From CAZFHZ01 sp964519015 (GTDB taxonomy: Bacteria; Blakebacterota; Blakebacteria; Blakebacterales; CAYUVJ01), in assembly GCA_964519015.1 (NCBI GenBank), contig CAZFHZ010000004.1, forward strand, positions 11,679 through 75,678: a stretch of 64,000 bases of DNA, read 5' to 3'. Position 1 is the first letter of the stretch; each line of letters begins with the position of its first letter. Made by a program: the position numbers and the translations under genes. Of this stretch, positions 17,376 through 26,246 are shown in pieces. The notes under the pieces are model-generated. The model was not told where the DNA came from. It saw only the letters and a list, made by a program, of their open reading frames with translations, and did no database searches.

Positions 17376-17409
17376 GACCTATTATGGTCATATGCTCATT
17401 ACTCGGCAA
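17376..17409 (-). promoter_or_regulatory. Promoter of DUF134-NifX operon with overlapping dyad
   Basis: On the minus strand TTGCCG (17404-17409) and CATAAT (17381-17386) are spaced 17 bp. A dyad, GACC at 17376-17379 and GGTC at 17386-17389 with a 6-bp AT spacer, overlaps the -10 box and could be an operator. Confidence 0.45.
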
Positions 17410-17654
17410 GCGCTTTCATCGGATCCGCTCCGGTGGGCACGGGCAGTCCCGGACGGATCGGTGAGTCTCCGGCCGCCGGTCCGGTAAATCCCTGGGACCA
17501 CGCCGACGTATCACCTCGACCGACCGGCCGCTGGGATTCATGTCCGGCGGAAACTCGGCAGCGAGCCGGTTCCGGACAGGAATCCGCCCTGCAACGGTGT
17601 CTTAACAGTGCCGGACCGGGGGGAGGCGACGTTGCCACCCGCCGCTGACCACCC

Positions 17655-19076
17655 GTGAACGACACCTCCGCGGGAGAAACCGCCCCGATGCGCGATGAGC
17701 CCGACCGCACCCTCCCCCGCGAACTCCGGCTCTTCTCCACGACCAACATCGTGATCGCCGACATGATCGGCGCCGGCATCTTCACCACCTCAGGCCTGCT
17801 CATGGCCGGCCTGTACAACCCGGTACTGATGCTGCTGCTCTGGCTGGTCGGCGGGGTGCTCGCGCTCTGCGGCGCGCTCTGCTACGGGGAACTGGGCGCG
17901 GCCATGCCCGAAGCGGGGGGGGAGTACGTCTACCTCAGCCGGCTCTACCATCCCCTGCTGGGCTTTCTGACCGGCTGGGTCTCCATCATGGCCGGATTCT
18001 CCGCCCCGATCGCGGCCGCCTCCCTGGGCTGCAGCGAGTACCTGGCCGCCGCCTTCCCCGCCCTCTTCGCCTGGGGGAACCCGTTCCTGCTCAGAAGGAT
18101 CCTCGCCCTGGCCGTCATCATCACCTTCACGGCTATACACTACCGGGGCATCCGGTTCGGAGCGGCCGTGCAAAACGGGCTCACCGTCCTGAAGGTGTTG
18201 CTGATCGTGGCGCTGATCACGGCCGGTTTCGCGGTCGGCCGGGGGGACCTCGGTCACCTCTTTGAGGGGCGGCCCTTCACCCTCGACTTCGGCGGCTTCA
18301 AGACCATCGGCCTCTCACTGATGTGGATCATGTTCGCCTACAGCGGCTGGAGCGCCTCCTCCTATCTGGGCGCCGAGATCCGCGACCCGGTGCGCAACCT
18401 CCCCCGCTCCCTGCTGCTCGGGACCGGCGTGGTGACCCTGCTCTATTTCCTGCTCAACCTGCTCTTCGTCTACGCCGCCCCACCCGAGGAGATGAGCGGG
18501 GTGATCGCCATCGGGGGGCTCACCGCCGGCCGGCTCTTCGGGGACTCGGTCCAGAGCCTGGTCTCGCTCCTGATCGCTTTCGCCCTGTTGTCGGCCATCA
18601 GCGTCTTCATCATCCTGGGTCCGCGGGTCTACTACGCCATGGCCCGGGACGGCTGTTTCTTCCGGACGGCCGGCCGGATCCACCCGCTCTTCCGTTCCCC
18701 CCACATATCGATCGTGCTCCAGTCCCTGATCGCGGCCGTCATGGTCCTGACCGGCACCTTCGACCAGATCCTGACCTACATGGGGTTCTCGCTCGGGATC
18801 TTCCCCCTCTTCGCGGTCTTCGGGGTCTTCCGGCTGCGCCGGCACGGCGTCAGCGTCGCCCCGATGCCGCTCTATCCCCTGGCCCCGCTGATCTTCCTGG
18901 TGGCCGGGATCGGCATCCTCGTGTTCGCCTATCTCGAGCGCCCGGTCGAATCCTCGATCGCGCTGTTGATGGTCGCGGCCGGCATCCCGGCTTGGTTCCT
19001 CTTCACCCGGAGCGCCGCCCGGACGGCCGCCCGGGAGCGCGCTGTGACGGATCGCACATCCGAAACCCCGGAGTGA
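17655..19076 (+). CDS. APC-family amino acid permease
   Basis: 473 residues, about 12 membrane helices. The first helix carries NIVIADMIGAGIFTTSG, the unwound glycine-rich motif that binds the amino-acid backbone in APC transporters. GAAMPEAGGEYVYLSRLYHP is a conserved loop of the LAT/CAT-like branch. GTG 17655 opens the frame; ATG 17688 with a GGGAGA further upstream is an equally possible start. Unlike the permease at 10872-12908 it has no added PTS or RCK domains. The exported methyltransferase follows 25 bp downstream. Substrate unknown. Confidence 0.88.
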   Translation: MNDTSAGETAPMRDEPDRTLPRELRLFSTTNIVIADMIGAGIFTTSGLLMAGLYNPVLMLLLWLVGGVLALCGALCYGELGAAMPEAGGEYVYLSRLYHPLLGFLTGWVSIMAGFSAPIAAASLGCSEYLAAAFPALFAWGNPFLLRRILALAVIITFTAIHYRGIRFGAAVQNGLTVLKVLLIVALITAGFAVGRGDLGHLFEGRPFTLDFGGFKTIGLSLMWIMFAYSGWSASSYLGAEIRDPVRNLPRSLLLGTGVVTLLYFLLNLLFVYAAPPEEMSGVIAIGGLTAGRLFGDSVQSLVSLLIAFALLSAISVFIILGPRVYYAMARDGCFFRTAGRIHPLFRSPHISIVLQSLIAAVMVLTGTFDQILTYMGFSLGIFPLFAVFGVFRLRRHGVSVAPMPLYPLAPLIFLVAGIGILVFAYLERPVESSIALLMVAAGIPAWFLFTRSAARTAARERAVTDRTSETPE

Positions 19077-19077
19077 G

Positions 19078-19097
19078 GTACTCTCCGGAGGGAGTAC
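19078..19097 (+). promoter_or_regulatory. Hairpin covering the ribosome-binding site of the methyltransferase
   Basis: The arms GTACTCTC (19078-19085) and GGGAGTAC (19090-19097) can form an 8-bp stem with one G-U pair and a CGGA loop. The only Shine-Dalgarno sequence, GGAGGG (19087-19092), lies in the loop and right arm, so folding would hide it. The ATG follows at 19102. Confidence 0.45.
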
Positions 19098-19101
19098 GAC
19101 C

Positions 19102-19782
19102 ATGAAGAACCGACTTCTGATCCCCGCTTTGATCCTCCTGGTGACGCCGGCCCTCCGGGTCGGGGCCCAGGAGACCGACCTGGACCGTCGCGTCCGGGCC
19201 TTCCTGGACAGCCATGCCCGGCAGTGGCGGGACATGAACGTGCCGATGGTGGACGGCCAGGCGCTTTACGACGTGATCGTGGAACACACGTACACCCGGG
19301 CCGTGGAGGTGGGCACCTCCACCGGGCACTCGGGGATCTGGATCGCCTGGGCCCTGAGTAAGACCGGGGGCAAGCTCATCACCATCGAGATCGACGAGAG
19401 GCGCCACCGCCAGGCGGTGGCCAACTTCGAGGCGGCCGGCCTGAGTGAATATGTCGATGCCCGGTTGGCCGACGCCCACGAACTGGTGCCTCAACTCACC
19501 GGCCCCTTCGACTTCGCTTTCGTGGACGCCGACAAGGACTGGTATACCCAGTACTTCAAGTGGTTGCTGCCCAAGCTGGAGGTGGGGGGCTGCTTCACCG
19601 CCCACAACGTCAGCGCTCCGTCCGGCCAGGGAGGGCGCGGCGGTCGGGGTGGACGCGGCGGCATGGGCATGGCCGGGACGGCGGCCTTCGTCCGGGAACT
19701 GATGGCCACACCGGGCCTGGAGACCACCTTCTTCCGCTCCGGCGGCGGTCTGTCCATCAGCTACAAGAAGCCGCCTGAGTAA
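19102..19782 (+). CDS. Exported class I O-methyltransferase-like protein
   Basis: 226 residues with an N-terminal signal peptide (about 1-22, ending LRVGAQ). The body is a class I SAM-dependent O-methyltransferase of the catechol/caffeoyl-CoA type. AVEVGTSTGHSGIWIAWAL is the SAM-binding glycine loop, ITIEIDERR the acidic residue, and DFAFVDADKDWYTQYF the metal/substrate segment. A Gly/Arg-rich insert (GQGGRGGRGGRGGMGM, ~174-190) replaces a loop near the active site. An exported SAM enzyme is odd because SAM is cytoplasmic. The final 14 codons are duplicated at 22226-22270. It is convergent with the propeller array. Confidence 0.85.
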   Translation: MKNRLLIPALILLVTPALRVGAQETDLDRRVRAFLDSHARQWRDMNVPMVDGQALYDVIVEHTYTRAVEVGTSTGHSGIWIAWALSKTGGKLITIEIDERRHRQAVANFEAAGLSEYVDARLADAHELVPQLTGPFDFAFVDADKDWYTQYFKWLLPKLEVGGCFTAHNVSAPSGQGGRGGRGGRGGMGMAGTAAFVRELMATPGLETTFFRSGGGLSISYKKPPE

Positions 19783-19783
19783 G
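19739..19783 (+). repeat. Copy 1 of 45-bp duplicated methyltransferase 3' end
   Basis: This is the last 14 codons and stop of the O-methyltransferase. It matches 22226-22270 at 42 of 45 positions. Confidence 0.8.
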
Positions 19784-19797
19784 CACAGCAGCGGTGT

Positions 19798-20913
19798 TTA
19801 GTACCCCGGCGGGCGCTCCGGCAGAGGGTAGAGGGTCACACCCTCCCGCGCGGCCGCCAGCACCTTCGAGAGACTGACCACAACCAACTTGGCGGTCGGG
19901 CTCGACAGCAGATAGACCCGGTCGCCGAGCACGACCAGGTCGTCCCAGGTGGCATGGTTACCTTCTTTGACCAGGTTGACCCCGAAGCGGCCGAAGGAGA
20001 CGGGGTGGAGCGCCCCCGTGGCCAGGTCGATGACGGCCAGGTTATAGAGCGGTCCGCCAACCAGGAGTTGATCTCCGATCTGTACCCCGCCCCCGAAGAT
20101 GGCCACTGCGCTAGCGGCACGGACGGCGGGGGCCCGGCGCTCTTCCAGCGTTTCCTGCCAGGCGGGGGCGATTAGGGGGAAACCCTTGTCAATCTCCCAG
20201 AACCAGTCGATCGGCTCGCTTCCAAGTCGCACCAGCCGCGGAACGTGCCGGAAGAGCAGCCAGGGAGAACCGGTTTCACCGATCAGATCCACGACTCCTT
20301 CTAAGAAGGTGCGGACACCCGGCTGCCAGGGATCGGCAGCCACTATCGCTCCGGTCCTGTCGTATTCGGTGAGCAGGGTGTCCGGCCGACCGGGAGAGCC
20401 GGTGAAATACTCCTCCACCGCCGGGTTGTACCGGTACTTGGCGACCAGGACCGTGCCGTGATCGGTCAGAAACACTTCCGGGGGGTGGGAAGCCCGGGTG
20501 AGGACGCGGAATCCACCCCGATAGCGGCCCTCATAGTCCAGGAACTCGATCCGGTTGCTCCGGCTCATGAAACCGTCCAGGACGGCCAGCGTGCCGTCCT
20601 GGACACAGATGTCGGCAATCCCGCTGAACTCCCCCGGTCCCTCTCCGAGCCGGCCGATCTTGCGGATAAGGTTCAGCTCGGCATCGAACACGTAGACCGC
20701 ATGCAGTCCCTGGTCGGCGATGAAGAGGAGCGGACTGTCGACGGCCGCGCTGACCGGCCGGTAGACCGGATAGCCGGGCAGATCGGTATGGACCTCGAAG
20801 TCGGTGAGTACCCCGCCCAGGGCGGGCCGCTTCTTCGGATCGCTCGAGGAGCCGCATGCCCCGCTGATCATCAGCAGGACCAGAAGGGGAGCGATCACCG
20901 TCCGCTTCCTCAT
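19798..20913 (-). CDS. 6-bladed beta-propeller lipoprotein (array member 1, last in operon)
   Basis: 371 residues; ATG 20913 with GGAG seven bases upstream, 13 bp after the previous stop. The lipobox ISGAC places the lipidated Cys near residue 20. The rest is repeated beta-blade sequence with the family hallmark IGRLGEGPGEFSG and blade ends such as LLFIADQGLHAVYVFD. No catalytic residues are apparent. It is more divergent from array members 2 and 3 than those are from each other. It is probably anchored to a membrane facing the periplasm or cell surface; the ligand is unknown. Confidence 0.8.
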   Translation of the reverse strand: MRKRTVIAPLLVLLMISGACGSSSDPKKRPALGGVLTDFEVHTDLPGYPVYRPVSAAVDSPLLFIADQGLHAVYVFDAELNLIRKIGRLGEGPGEFSGIADICVQDGTLAVLDGFMSRSNRIEFLDYEGRYRGGFRVLTRASHPPEVFLTDHGTVLVAKYRYNPAVEEYFTGSPGRPDTLLTEYDRTGAIVAADPWQPGVRTFLEGVVDLIGETGSPWLLFRHVPRLVRLGSEPIDWFWEIDKGFPLIAPAWQETLEERRAPAVRAASAVAIFGGGVQIGDQLLVGGPLYNLAVIDLATGALHPVSFGRFGVNLVKEGNHATWDDLVVLGDRVYLLSSPTAKLVVVSLSKVLAAAREGVTLYPLPERPPGY

Positions 20914-20926
20914 CCGATGACTCCGC

Positions 20927-22147
20927 TCAGTGATAATGCAGTCCCTCCACGGCCGGAACGATCCGGTAAACGATAGGTATCTGCTCATCGGTCTCTGGCA
21001 GAGTACGAATGCTCATAAGCTGGCCATCTCGGATCGAGAACAGCTTGCCCGGGAGGTGCGCGCGACCCAAATAGCGGCCCTCCGAGTCCACCACGTGCCA
21101 CCAGGCGGCATCCACAGCCCAATTGAAGACGTTGCCCTCAACATCGCGCAGCCAGAACCAGCCTCGATCGTCAGCATAGATACTCGTGCTGAAACCAAAC
21201 CGTTCCGCGAAGACGACCTGTTGTCGGATATCCTCCGACGGCAACCGGCCCTCGGCGGTGGCCAGACTATCCATGAATGTGAAGTACCGGTTCCTGAACG
21301 CAGCGTCGATGGGACGCTCCTGCTGGTCGATCCGGATGATCCGGCGCAGTACCCCCAGGGGGGAGAAGATCTGGATGAGTGGTTGGTTTCCTTGGGCGAG
21401 AATGATCTCGCGTTCACGAGTGACGGCCATAGCCGATGAACCCCCGAAGAAGACGACGGACAGACGTCCCCGATAAGTTCCTCCCAGTCCGGACGGGTAG
21501 GTGACCCTCGATTCCGGCACGAACTCACCCCGCACGATGGCCACCGTGTCACCTGTGGTCGCCCGCGTGATGAGGGCTCGCGGCCGAGTGTAGTGTACAT
21601 CGGTCAGCCGCTGACCTTCCCAACTGATGCCGATCAGATAATCGCGATTGGAAACCAGGACGTTTGGTACTCCACCATTCGACTGCCGGAAGGAATCGAG
21701 GAAACACCCGTCGGTGGTTACGCGGCTGGCCCGTTGAGTTCCGTGATCGTAGATCGTCAGGGTGTCGCCATCGAGAGCGGTAATCTCGGGACCCCGGTAC
21801 TCCCCGGGGCCGTAGCCACGCCGGCCGAATGTGCACCGGTACCTTCCGTCGGCCTCGTAGACGACGATCCGCCCTTTCCTCCCATCCACCACGTAGTACC
21901 GGCCGTCCATGCCCCGCTCGAAAGAGGCGACGCCCCATAGCAGCGATGCTTCTTGGGCGGAGTCCTGTTCCAGCCGGAACAGTTCCTCGAACCGGAAGAG
22001 CTGCTCAGCATAGGCCGGACCACCGGTGGTCTCGGCCACCCGGACGCCCTCCTCGGTGTGGGTGCGAAAACGATGGCCGCCCGGTGGGCCGCCCCCACAG
22101 CCGGACACGAGGATAACGGCCGCCAGTACGGGGCCGATCCGCGGCAT
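20927..22147 (-). CDS. 6-bladed beta-propeller lipoprotein (array member 2)
   Basis: 406 residues; ATG 22147 with AGGAGC at good spacing. The lipobox VSGC is followed by GGGPPGGHRFRTHTEEGVRVAET. The hallmark FGRRGYGPGEYRGP and blade segments (ERGMDGRYYVVDGRKGRIVVYEADG) mark the 6-bladed propeller family. It is the closest relative of member 3: both share the GGGPPGGH start, the segment FRQSNGG, and a C-terminus ending VYRIVPAVEGL plus three residues. That indicates a tandem duplication. Function unknown. Confidence 0.82.
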   Translation of the reverse strand: MPRIGPVLAAVILVSGCGGGPPGGHRFRTHTEEGVRVAETTGGPAYAEQLFRFEELFRLEQDSAQEASLLWGVASFERGMDGRYYVVDGRKGRIVVYEADGRYRCTFGRRGYGPGEYRGPEITALDGDTLTIYDHGTQRASRVTTDGCFLDSFRQSNGGVPNVLVSNRDYLIGISWEGQRLTDVHYTRPRALITRATTGDTVAIVRGEFVPESRVTYPSGLGGTYRGRLSVVFFGGSSAMAVTREREIILAQGNQPLIQIFSPLGVLRRIIRIDQQERPIDAAFRNRYFTFMDSLATAEGRLPSEDIRQQVVFAERFGFSTSIYADDRGWFWLRDVEGNVFNWAVDAAWWHVVDSEGRYLGRAHLPGKLFSIRDGQLMSIRTLPETDEQIPIVYRIVPAVEGLHYH

Positions 22148-22225
22148 GATCAAGCTCCTGGTCAAGATCTGCCCGAGGAAAGGAACAACATCAAGCAGAC
22201 GCACCGTTACGAATCCCGTTTATAA

Positions 22226-22270
22226 CCGGCGGCGGCCTGTCCATCAGCTACAAGAAGCCGCCGGAGTAGG
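22226..22270 (+). pseudogene. Remnant of a second O-methyltransferase gene (3' end only)
   Basis: It encodes GGGLSISYKKPPE and a stop, identical at protein level to the C-terminus of the methyltransferase at 19102-19782. The three base differences are GGT/GGC, CCT/CCG and TAA/TAG, all silent. No further methyltransferase sequence is recognisable upstream in 22148-22225. It sits just past the stop of array member 3, as the intact methyltransferase end sits just past member 1. Confidence 0.75.
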
Positions 22271-22278
22271 CTGGCGGC

Positions 22279-23532
22279 TCAGCGATAGCGCAGACCCTCC
22301 ACGGCCGGAACGATCCGGTAAACGGTCGGGATCTGCTCGCCGGTCTCTTCGACGTAGCGGATGCACATGAGCAGACCGTCGCGGATGGCATAGGGCGTGC
22401 CGGGAAAGTATGCCCGCCCCAGGTAACGCCCCTCGGCGTCCACGACGTGCCAGCCCGCCGCGTCCGGTTCGGTGGCGATGTACCGGCTCATCACATCCAT
22501 GAGCCATAACCATCCCCGGTCGTCCGCCCGCAGATCCTCGCTGAAACCGACTTTGTCCGCGAAGACGAGACGCTCCCGAAGACCTTCCTGAGGGATTCTT
22601 CCGCTGGCGGTCGCCAGACTGTCCATGAATGCGAAGTACCGGTTGCGGAATGAGGCGTCGATAGGCCGCTCCGGCTGCTCGATCCGGATGCGGGGGCGCG
22701 GCTCTCCGAGCGGCGAAAAGATCTGGATGAGGGCTTCGTTCCCCTGCGCCACCACGATGTCATGCCGGGGAGTGATCACCATCATGGGATACCCACCCAG
22801 TTGCAGCATGGAATAGCGGCCGCGGTAGGTGCCCCCCGGTTCCGTCAGATCTGTGAAGCGGGTTACGGGCACGAACTCCCCGCGCACGATAGCCACCGTG
22901 TCGCCCGTGGCCGCCCGGGTGATGAGGGCCCGGGACCGGCTGTACTGGATGTTGGCCGGCCGTTGACTCTCCGAGACGACGCCGATCAGCAGGCCGTCGT
23001 GGGCCACCAGGACGCTCGGTCCTCCACCGTTCGACTGCCGGAAGGTATCGAGGAGACGCCCGTCGGTGGTGAATCGGATTGCCCGCTGCAGTCCGGTGTC
23101 GTGGATCGTCAGGGTGTCCCCGTCGAAGGCGGTGAGCTTGGGCATCCGGAACTCGCCCGGGCCGCTGCCGCGCCGGCCGAACGTGCTCCGGTACGACCCG
23201 TCCGCCTCATAGACCACGACCCGGCAATCGCCGCCGTCCAGCACGTAGTACCGGCCGTCCGGGCCCCGTTCGAATGAATTGACCCGGCTGAGCAGGGAGG
23301 CTTCCTGCGCCGGGTCCTGCTTCAGCCGGAGCACCTCCTCGAACCGGAAGAGGGGCTCGGAGTGGGCCGGACCGCCGGTGGTCTCGGCCACCCGGACACC
23401 ATCCTCGGTATAGGTACGGAACTGGTGACCGCCCGGCGGGCCGCCCCCGCAGCCGACGAGAATCCCGAGCAGCAGCACCAGGATTGGCCGGAGTGACCGT
23501 CCGATCGTCCCAGCATAGTCGGTGCGCGACAT
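22279..23532 (-). CDS. 6-bladed beta-propeller lipoprotein (array member 3)
   Basis: 417 residues. The ATG overlaps the stop of member 4 by one base (TGATG), with AGGAGG upstream. Lipobox GILVGC, then GGGPPGGHQFRTYTEDGVRVAET. The hallmark FGRRGSGPGEFRMP is present, and blades such as DGRYYVLDGGDCRVVVYEADG repeat through the protein. It is paralogous to member 2 over the full length. The methyltransferase remnant lies 9 bp beyond its stop. Confidence 0.82.
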   Translation of the reverse strand: MSRTDYAGTIGRSLRPILVLLLGILVGCGGGPPGGHQFRTYTEDGVRVAETTGGPAHSEPLFRFEEVLRLKQDPAQEASLLSRVNSFERGPDGRYYVLDGGDCRVVVYEADGSYRSTFGRRGSGPGEFRMPKLTAFDGDTLTIHDTGLQRAIRFTTDGRLLDTFRQSNGGGPSVLVAHDGLLIGVVSESQRPANIQYSRSRALITRAATGDTVAIVRGEFVPVTRFTDLTEPGGTYRGRYSMLQLGGYPMMVITPRHDIVVAQGNEALIQIFSPLGEPRPRIRIEQPERPIDASFRNRYFAFMDSLATASGRIPQEGLRERLVFADKVGFSEDLRADDRGWLWLMDVMSRYIATEPDAAGWHVVDAEGRYLGRAYFPGTPYAIRDGLLMCIRYVEETGEQIPTVYRIVPAVEGLRYR

Positions 23533-24731
23533 CAGCGTTCCTCCTCAAGTCGATAGAAACGCACCACCGGAGTGCCATCCTCCAGCTCTTCGTAACGGTA
23601 GTAGCCGTCCTGGTCGAAGTAGAACGGCTCTTGCGGCAGACTCTGGCTGAAGAGCCAGTCCCCGTCGGGATCGAAGACATCGAACCGGTAGGGATCACCC
23701 TCTTCTTCGGCGGCGTAGGTGCGGTATCGCATGACCCAGAGACGCTCCCGCCGGTCCCAGAACATCTCCCCGATAGCCGGCATACGGTCCGGGTAGTCCA
23801 GCCGCCGCAGCCCTTCCTCCGGGTAGCGCTGGGCCGCGTACGACTTGATGAAGGCCTCGATCTCGGGTCCGGTGACCGCCGGACCTTGAACCGGGAGCGT
23901 CAGCTCGATCCGTCCCCCATCCCGGGCGTTCAGGATCACTATCCGGTAGTCTCCCGAGTCCACCCAGGCCAATCGCCCACCGCTCAGGGCGAACTCAGCA
24001 TGGTCTTCGTGCTGAAAGGGACTGGAGAGGTACTTGTTGCCCAGGATAGGCCAGCGGGTCAGGTAGGTGGTGTCGAGCACGGCCTCGATTCGATTCGGAT
24101 GAGGCCACCATCGATCCAACCGGTACTGCCACTGAAAGGTGATCGCGTCCTGGAACGACCCGCTGAGGCCCCGGCCGTCGTACCGGAAGACCGCGAATCC
24201 GCCGCCAGGCAGTAACGTCAACTCCTGATTGGTCCCGGTCAGTTCAGGGGGCAGGAGGAATTGGCCGAGATAGGCGCCCGTCCGATCGTAGCAGGAGATC
24301 CGCCGATTGGAGCTGTCCAGTACGGCCAGGGTGTCACCGGGGAAGACCACCGTGGTGATGGTCCCGAACTCGCCCGGGCCTTTCCCTCGCCGTCCGAAGG
24401 AGCCGAGATGGGTACCGCTGGGATCGAAGCGGTGAACCACCCCTGCCCGGGCATCGCCGATCAGCACCGTACCCGCGGGATCGACTCCCATTATCATGGG
24501 AGCGACGAGCAGGTAGGTGTCATCGGACTGGTCGGCGCCGAAGACGGCTGCGGGCACCACGCGGTAGGGATCGACTCGCGGAGGCAGATCTCCGAGGTAG
24601 TGGAGGCTGGTCACGCCGCCGACAACCTCCCGGAGATAGCCGGTTTCCTCGTGCCCGCCGCAGCTGCAGGCGAACAGGACACTCAACAGCACCAACACGT
24701 CGCGCAGGGATGAAAGTACCGGTCTGCTCAT
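23532..24731 (-). CDS. 6-bladed beta-propeller lipoprotein (array member 4)
   Basis: 399 residues from ATG 24731 (AGGAGC upstream); an in-frame ATG at 24767 lacks a ribosome site. Lipobox LFACSC. The hallmark FGRRGKGPGEFGTI is followed by blades (TLAVLDSSNRRISCYDRTG, RLAWVDSGDYRIVILNARDG). The C-terminal third is Glu/Tyr-rich. It is distant from members 2 and 3 in sequence but has the same length and fold signature. It is transcribed with member 3 by stop/start overlap. Confidence 0.8.
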   Translation of the reverse strand: MSRPVLSSLRDVLVLLSVLFACSCGGHEETGYLREVVGGVTSLHYLGDLPPRVDPYRVVPAAVFGADQSDDTYLLVAPMIMGVDPAGTVLIGDARAGVVHRFDPSGTHLGSFGRRGKGPGEFGTITTVVFPGDTLAVLDSSNRRISCYDRTGAYLGQFLLPPELTGTNQELTLLPGGGFAVFRYDGRGLSGSFQDAITFQWQYRLDRWWPHPNRIEAVLDTTYLTRWPILGNKYLSSPFQHEDHAEFALSGGRLAWVDSGDYRIVILNARDGGRIELTLPVQGPAVTGPEIEAFIKSYAAQRYPEEGLRRLDYPDRMPAIGEMFWDRRERLWVMRYRTYAAEEEGDPYRFDVFDPDGDWLFSQSLPQEPFYFDQDGYYRYEELEDGTPVVRFYRLEEER

Positions 24732-24771
24732 TCCGGGTCGTTGCTCCTGACCAGAGAATCTATCCATATGC

Positions 24772-25980
24772 CTACCGCGGGATCTCGATCCGGTAGCGCT
24801 TCACCCGGGGGACCTGGTCGGGAGAGCGTACCGATGTGATGAACACGTCGCCGCGGATCCAGACGAGCGAGCTCAGCCGGACCTCGTCGGGCAACTCCAG
24901 GGTCCCCAGGTATCTCCCGGCGGTCTCGAAGACATCCACCACCTGCGAGGAATCCCAGCGGGGCGGCGTATCGGCATCCTCGCCTCCGACCCGGACGCCC
25001 GGTCCCTCACGGACCACCCAGAGCCGGCCGCTCAGGTCGGCTACGATCTCGGAGAACCACGGTTTGGTGTCGGGGACCGGGGGCGCCCGCCAGGAGAAGG
25101 AGGGATCGGAGTGGCGCAGGATGCGGGTGTAGGTCTCGATGTACCAGTCCCTCTCTTCACGCTGGACCGGAATGGGTTCGCACACCCGTTCGAGGGCGTG
25201 GACGGAACCCTCCCGGTCCGTCACCGTGATCCGGTAGCGGTCGGAGATGCCGTGGATGAGGGAACCGTCTACGCTGAACGTCCAGACCAGGTCCGGAGCG
25301 AACGGCACCGACAATGCCGTCCGCTCGGTCCTGAGCTGGTACTTCTCGCTGTCGAAGAAGGGCGCCCAGACCGTGTCGAGGACCGCTTCCCTCGGCCCGG
25401 TCCGGCCCATGCCGTAGCGCCGAGGCGGCCGCCGGTTGGCGATGGGCACGTAAGCTCCTCCATCGCGGGTGAGGATCGTCGGGCGGAAGGAGCCGAGGTA
25501 GGAGGAGAGCGGCCAGGTGGCCGCCGGGACTCCGTCCAGCGTGTAGACGTTCACCCGGTTCAGGCTGATGTCCCGAACCACGACCCGGTCCTGTTCCGCG
25601 TCCACGGCGAGACCGGTAGGCAGGCGGAACTCCCCCGGTCCCGCACCCCGGCCGCCGAAGTCGAAGAGATGCCGGCCGTCCCAGCCGTAGACCCGCACCC
25701 GGAAGAAGGAGGAGTCCAGGACATAGATCCGGTCCCCGGTGGCGCCCAGCCCCATCACCGACCCCAACAGGTAGGGTCCTTCCTCATTACTGCCGATCGA
25801 GACTTCTTCGACCAGACGGGCCGGTTCTTTCCAGACCGACCCGGAGAGGGTGCGCACGGTACGGATCCCCTCCATGACGAGCTCTTCCTGCCGCCAGGTC
25901 CCATCGTCCGGCACCCGGCCCCCGCAGGAGCACAAGAATGGAAGGAGCGTCATCAGCAGCAGGACGTGGGCAGTACGCAT
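24772..25980 (-). CDS. 6-bladed beta-propeller lipoprotein (array member 5, first in operon)
   Basis: 402 residues from ATG 25980 with AGGAGC seven bases upstream. Lipobox LPFLCSC. The hallmark FGGRGAGPGEFRLP is followed by blades such as DRVVVRDISLNRVNVYTLDG. It is the promoter-proximal gene of the five-gene array; member 4 begins 40 bp after its stop. Nothing in the sequence indicates an enzymatic role, and the ligand is unknown. Confidence 0.8.
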   Translation of the reverse strand: MRTAHVLLLMTLLPFLCSCGGRVPDDGTWRQEELVMEGIRTVRTLSGSVWKEPARLVEEVSIGSNEEGPYLLGSVMGLGATGDRIYVLDSSFFRVRVYGWDGRHLFDFGGRGAGPGEFRLPTGLAVDAEQDRVVVRDISLNRVNVYTLDGVPAATWPLSSYLGSFRPTILTRDGGAYVPIANRRPPRRYGMGRTGPREAVLDTVWAPFFDSEKYQLRTERTALSVPFAPDLVWTFSVDGSLIHGISDRYRITVTDREGSVHALERVCEPIPVQREERDWYIETYTRILRHSDPSFSWRAPPVPDTKPWFSEIVADLSGRLWVVREGPGVRVGGEDADTPPRWDSSQVVDVFETAGRYLGTLELPDEVRLSSLVWIRGDVFITSVRSPDQVPRVKRYRIEIPR

Positions 25981-26074
25981 CGTCGGGCTCCTGGTCGAGG
26001 GACCGCCCGGTTCCGGTAGTATCGAGAGGACGGATCCGGAGGGCAGGCGTTTATCACCGTCCGGGAACACAAAC

Positions 26075-26106
26075 GCCCCCTGGAGGCGGTTCATCCTCCA
26101 GGGGGC
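26075..26106 (-). terminator. Intrinsic terminator of tRNA-Asn
   Basis: A perfect 12-bp stem (26075-26086 with 26095-26106) and 8-base loop is followed on the minus strand by GTTTGTGTT. It lies 9 bp past the tRNA 3' end. Confidence 0.75.
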
Positions 26107-26111
26107 ATCGG

Positions 26112-26189
<78 letters not shown>

Positions 26190-26246
26190 GTGTCTCGGTC
26201 CGGATGCTCCTCATCCGGGACTTCATAAACTGCGCCAAACCGGTCG

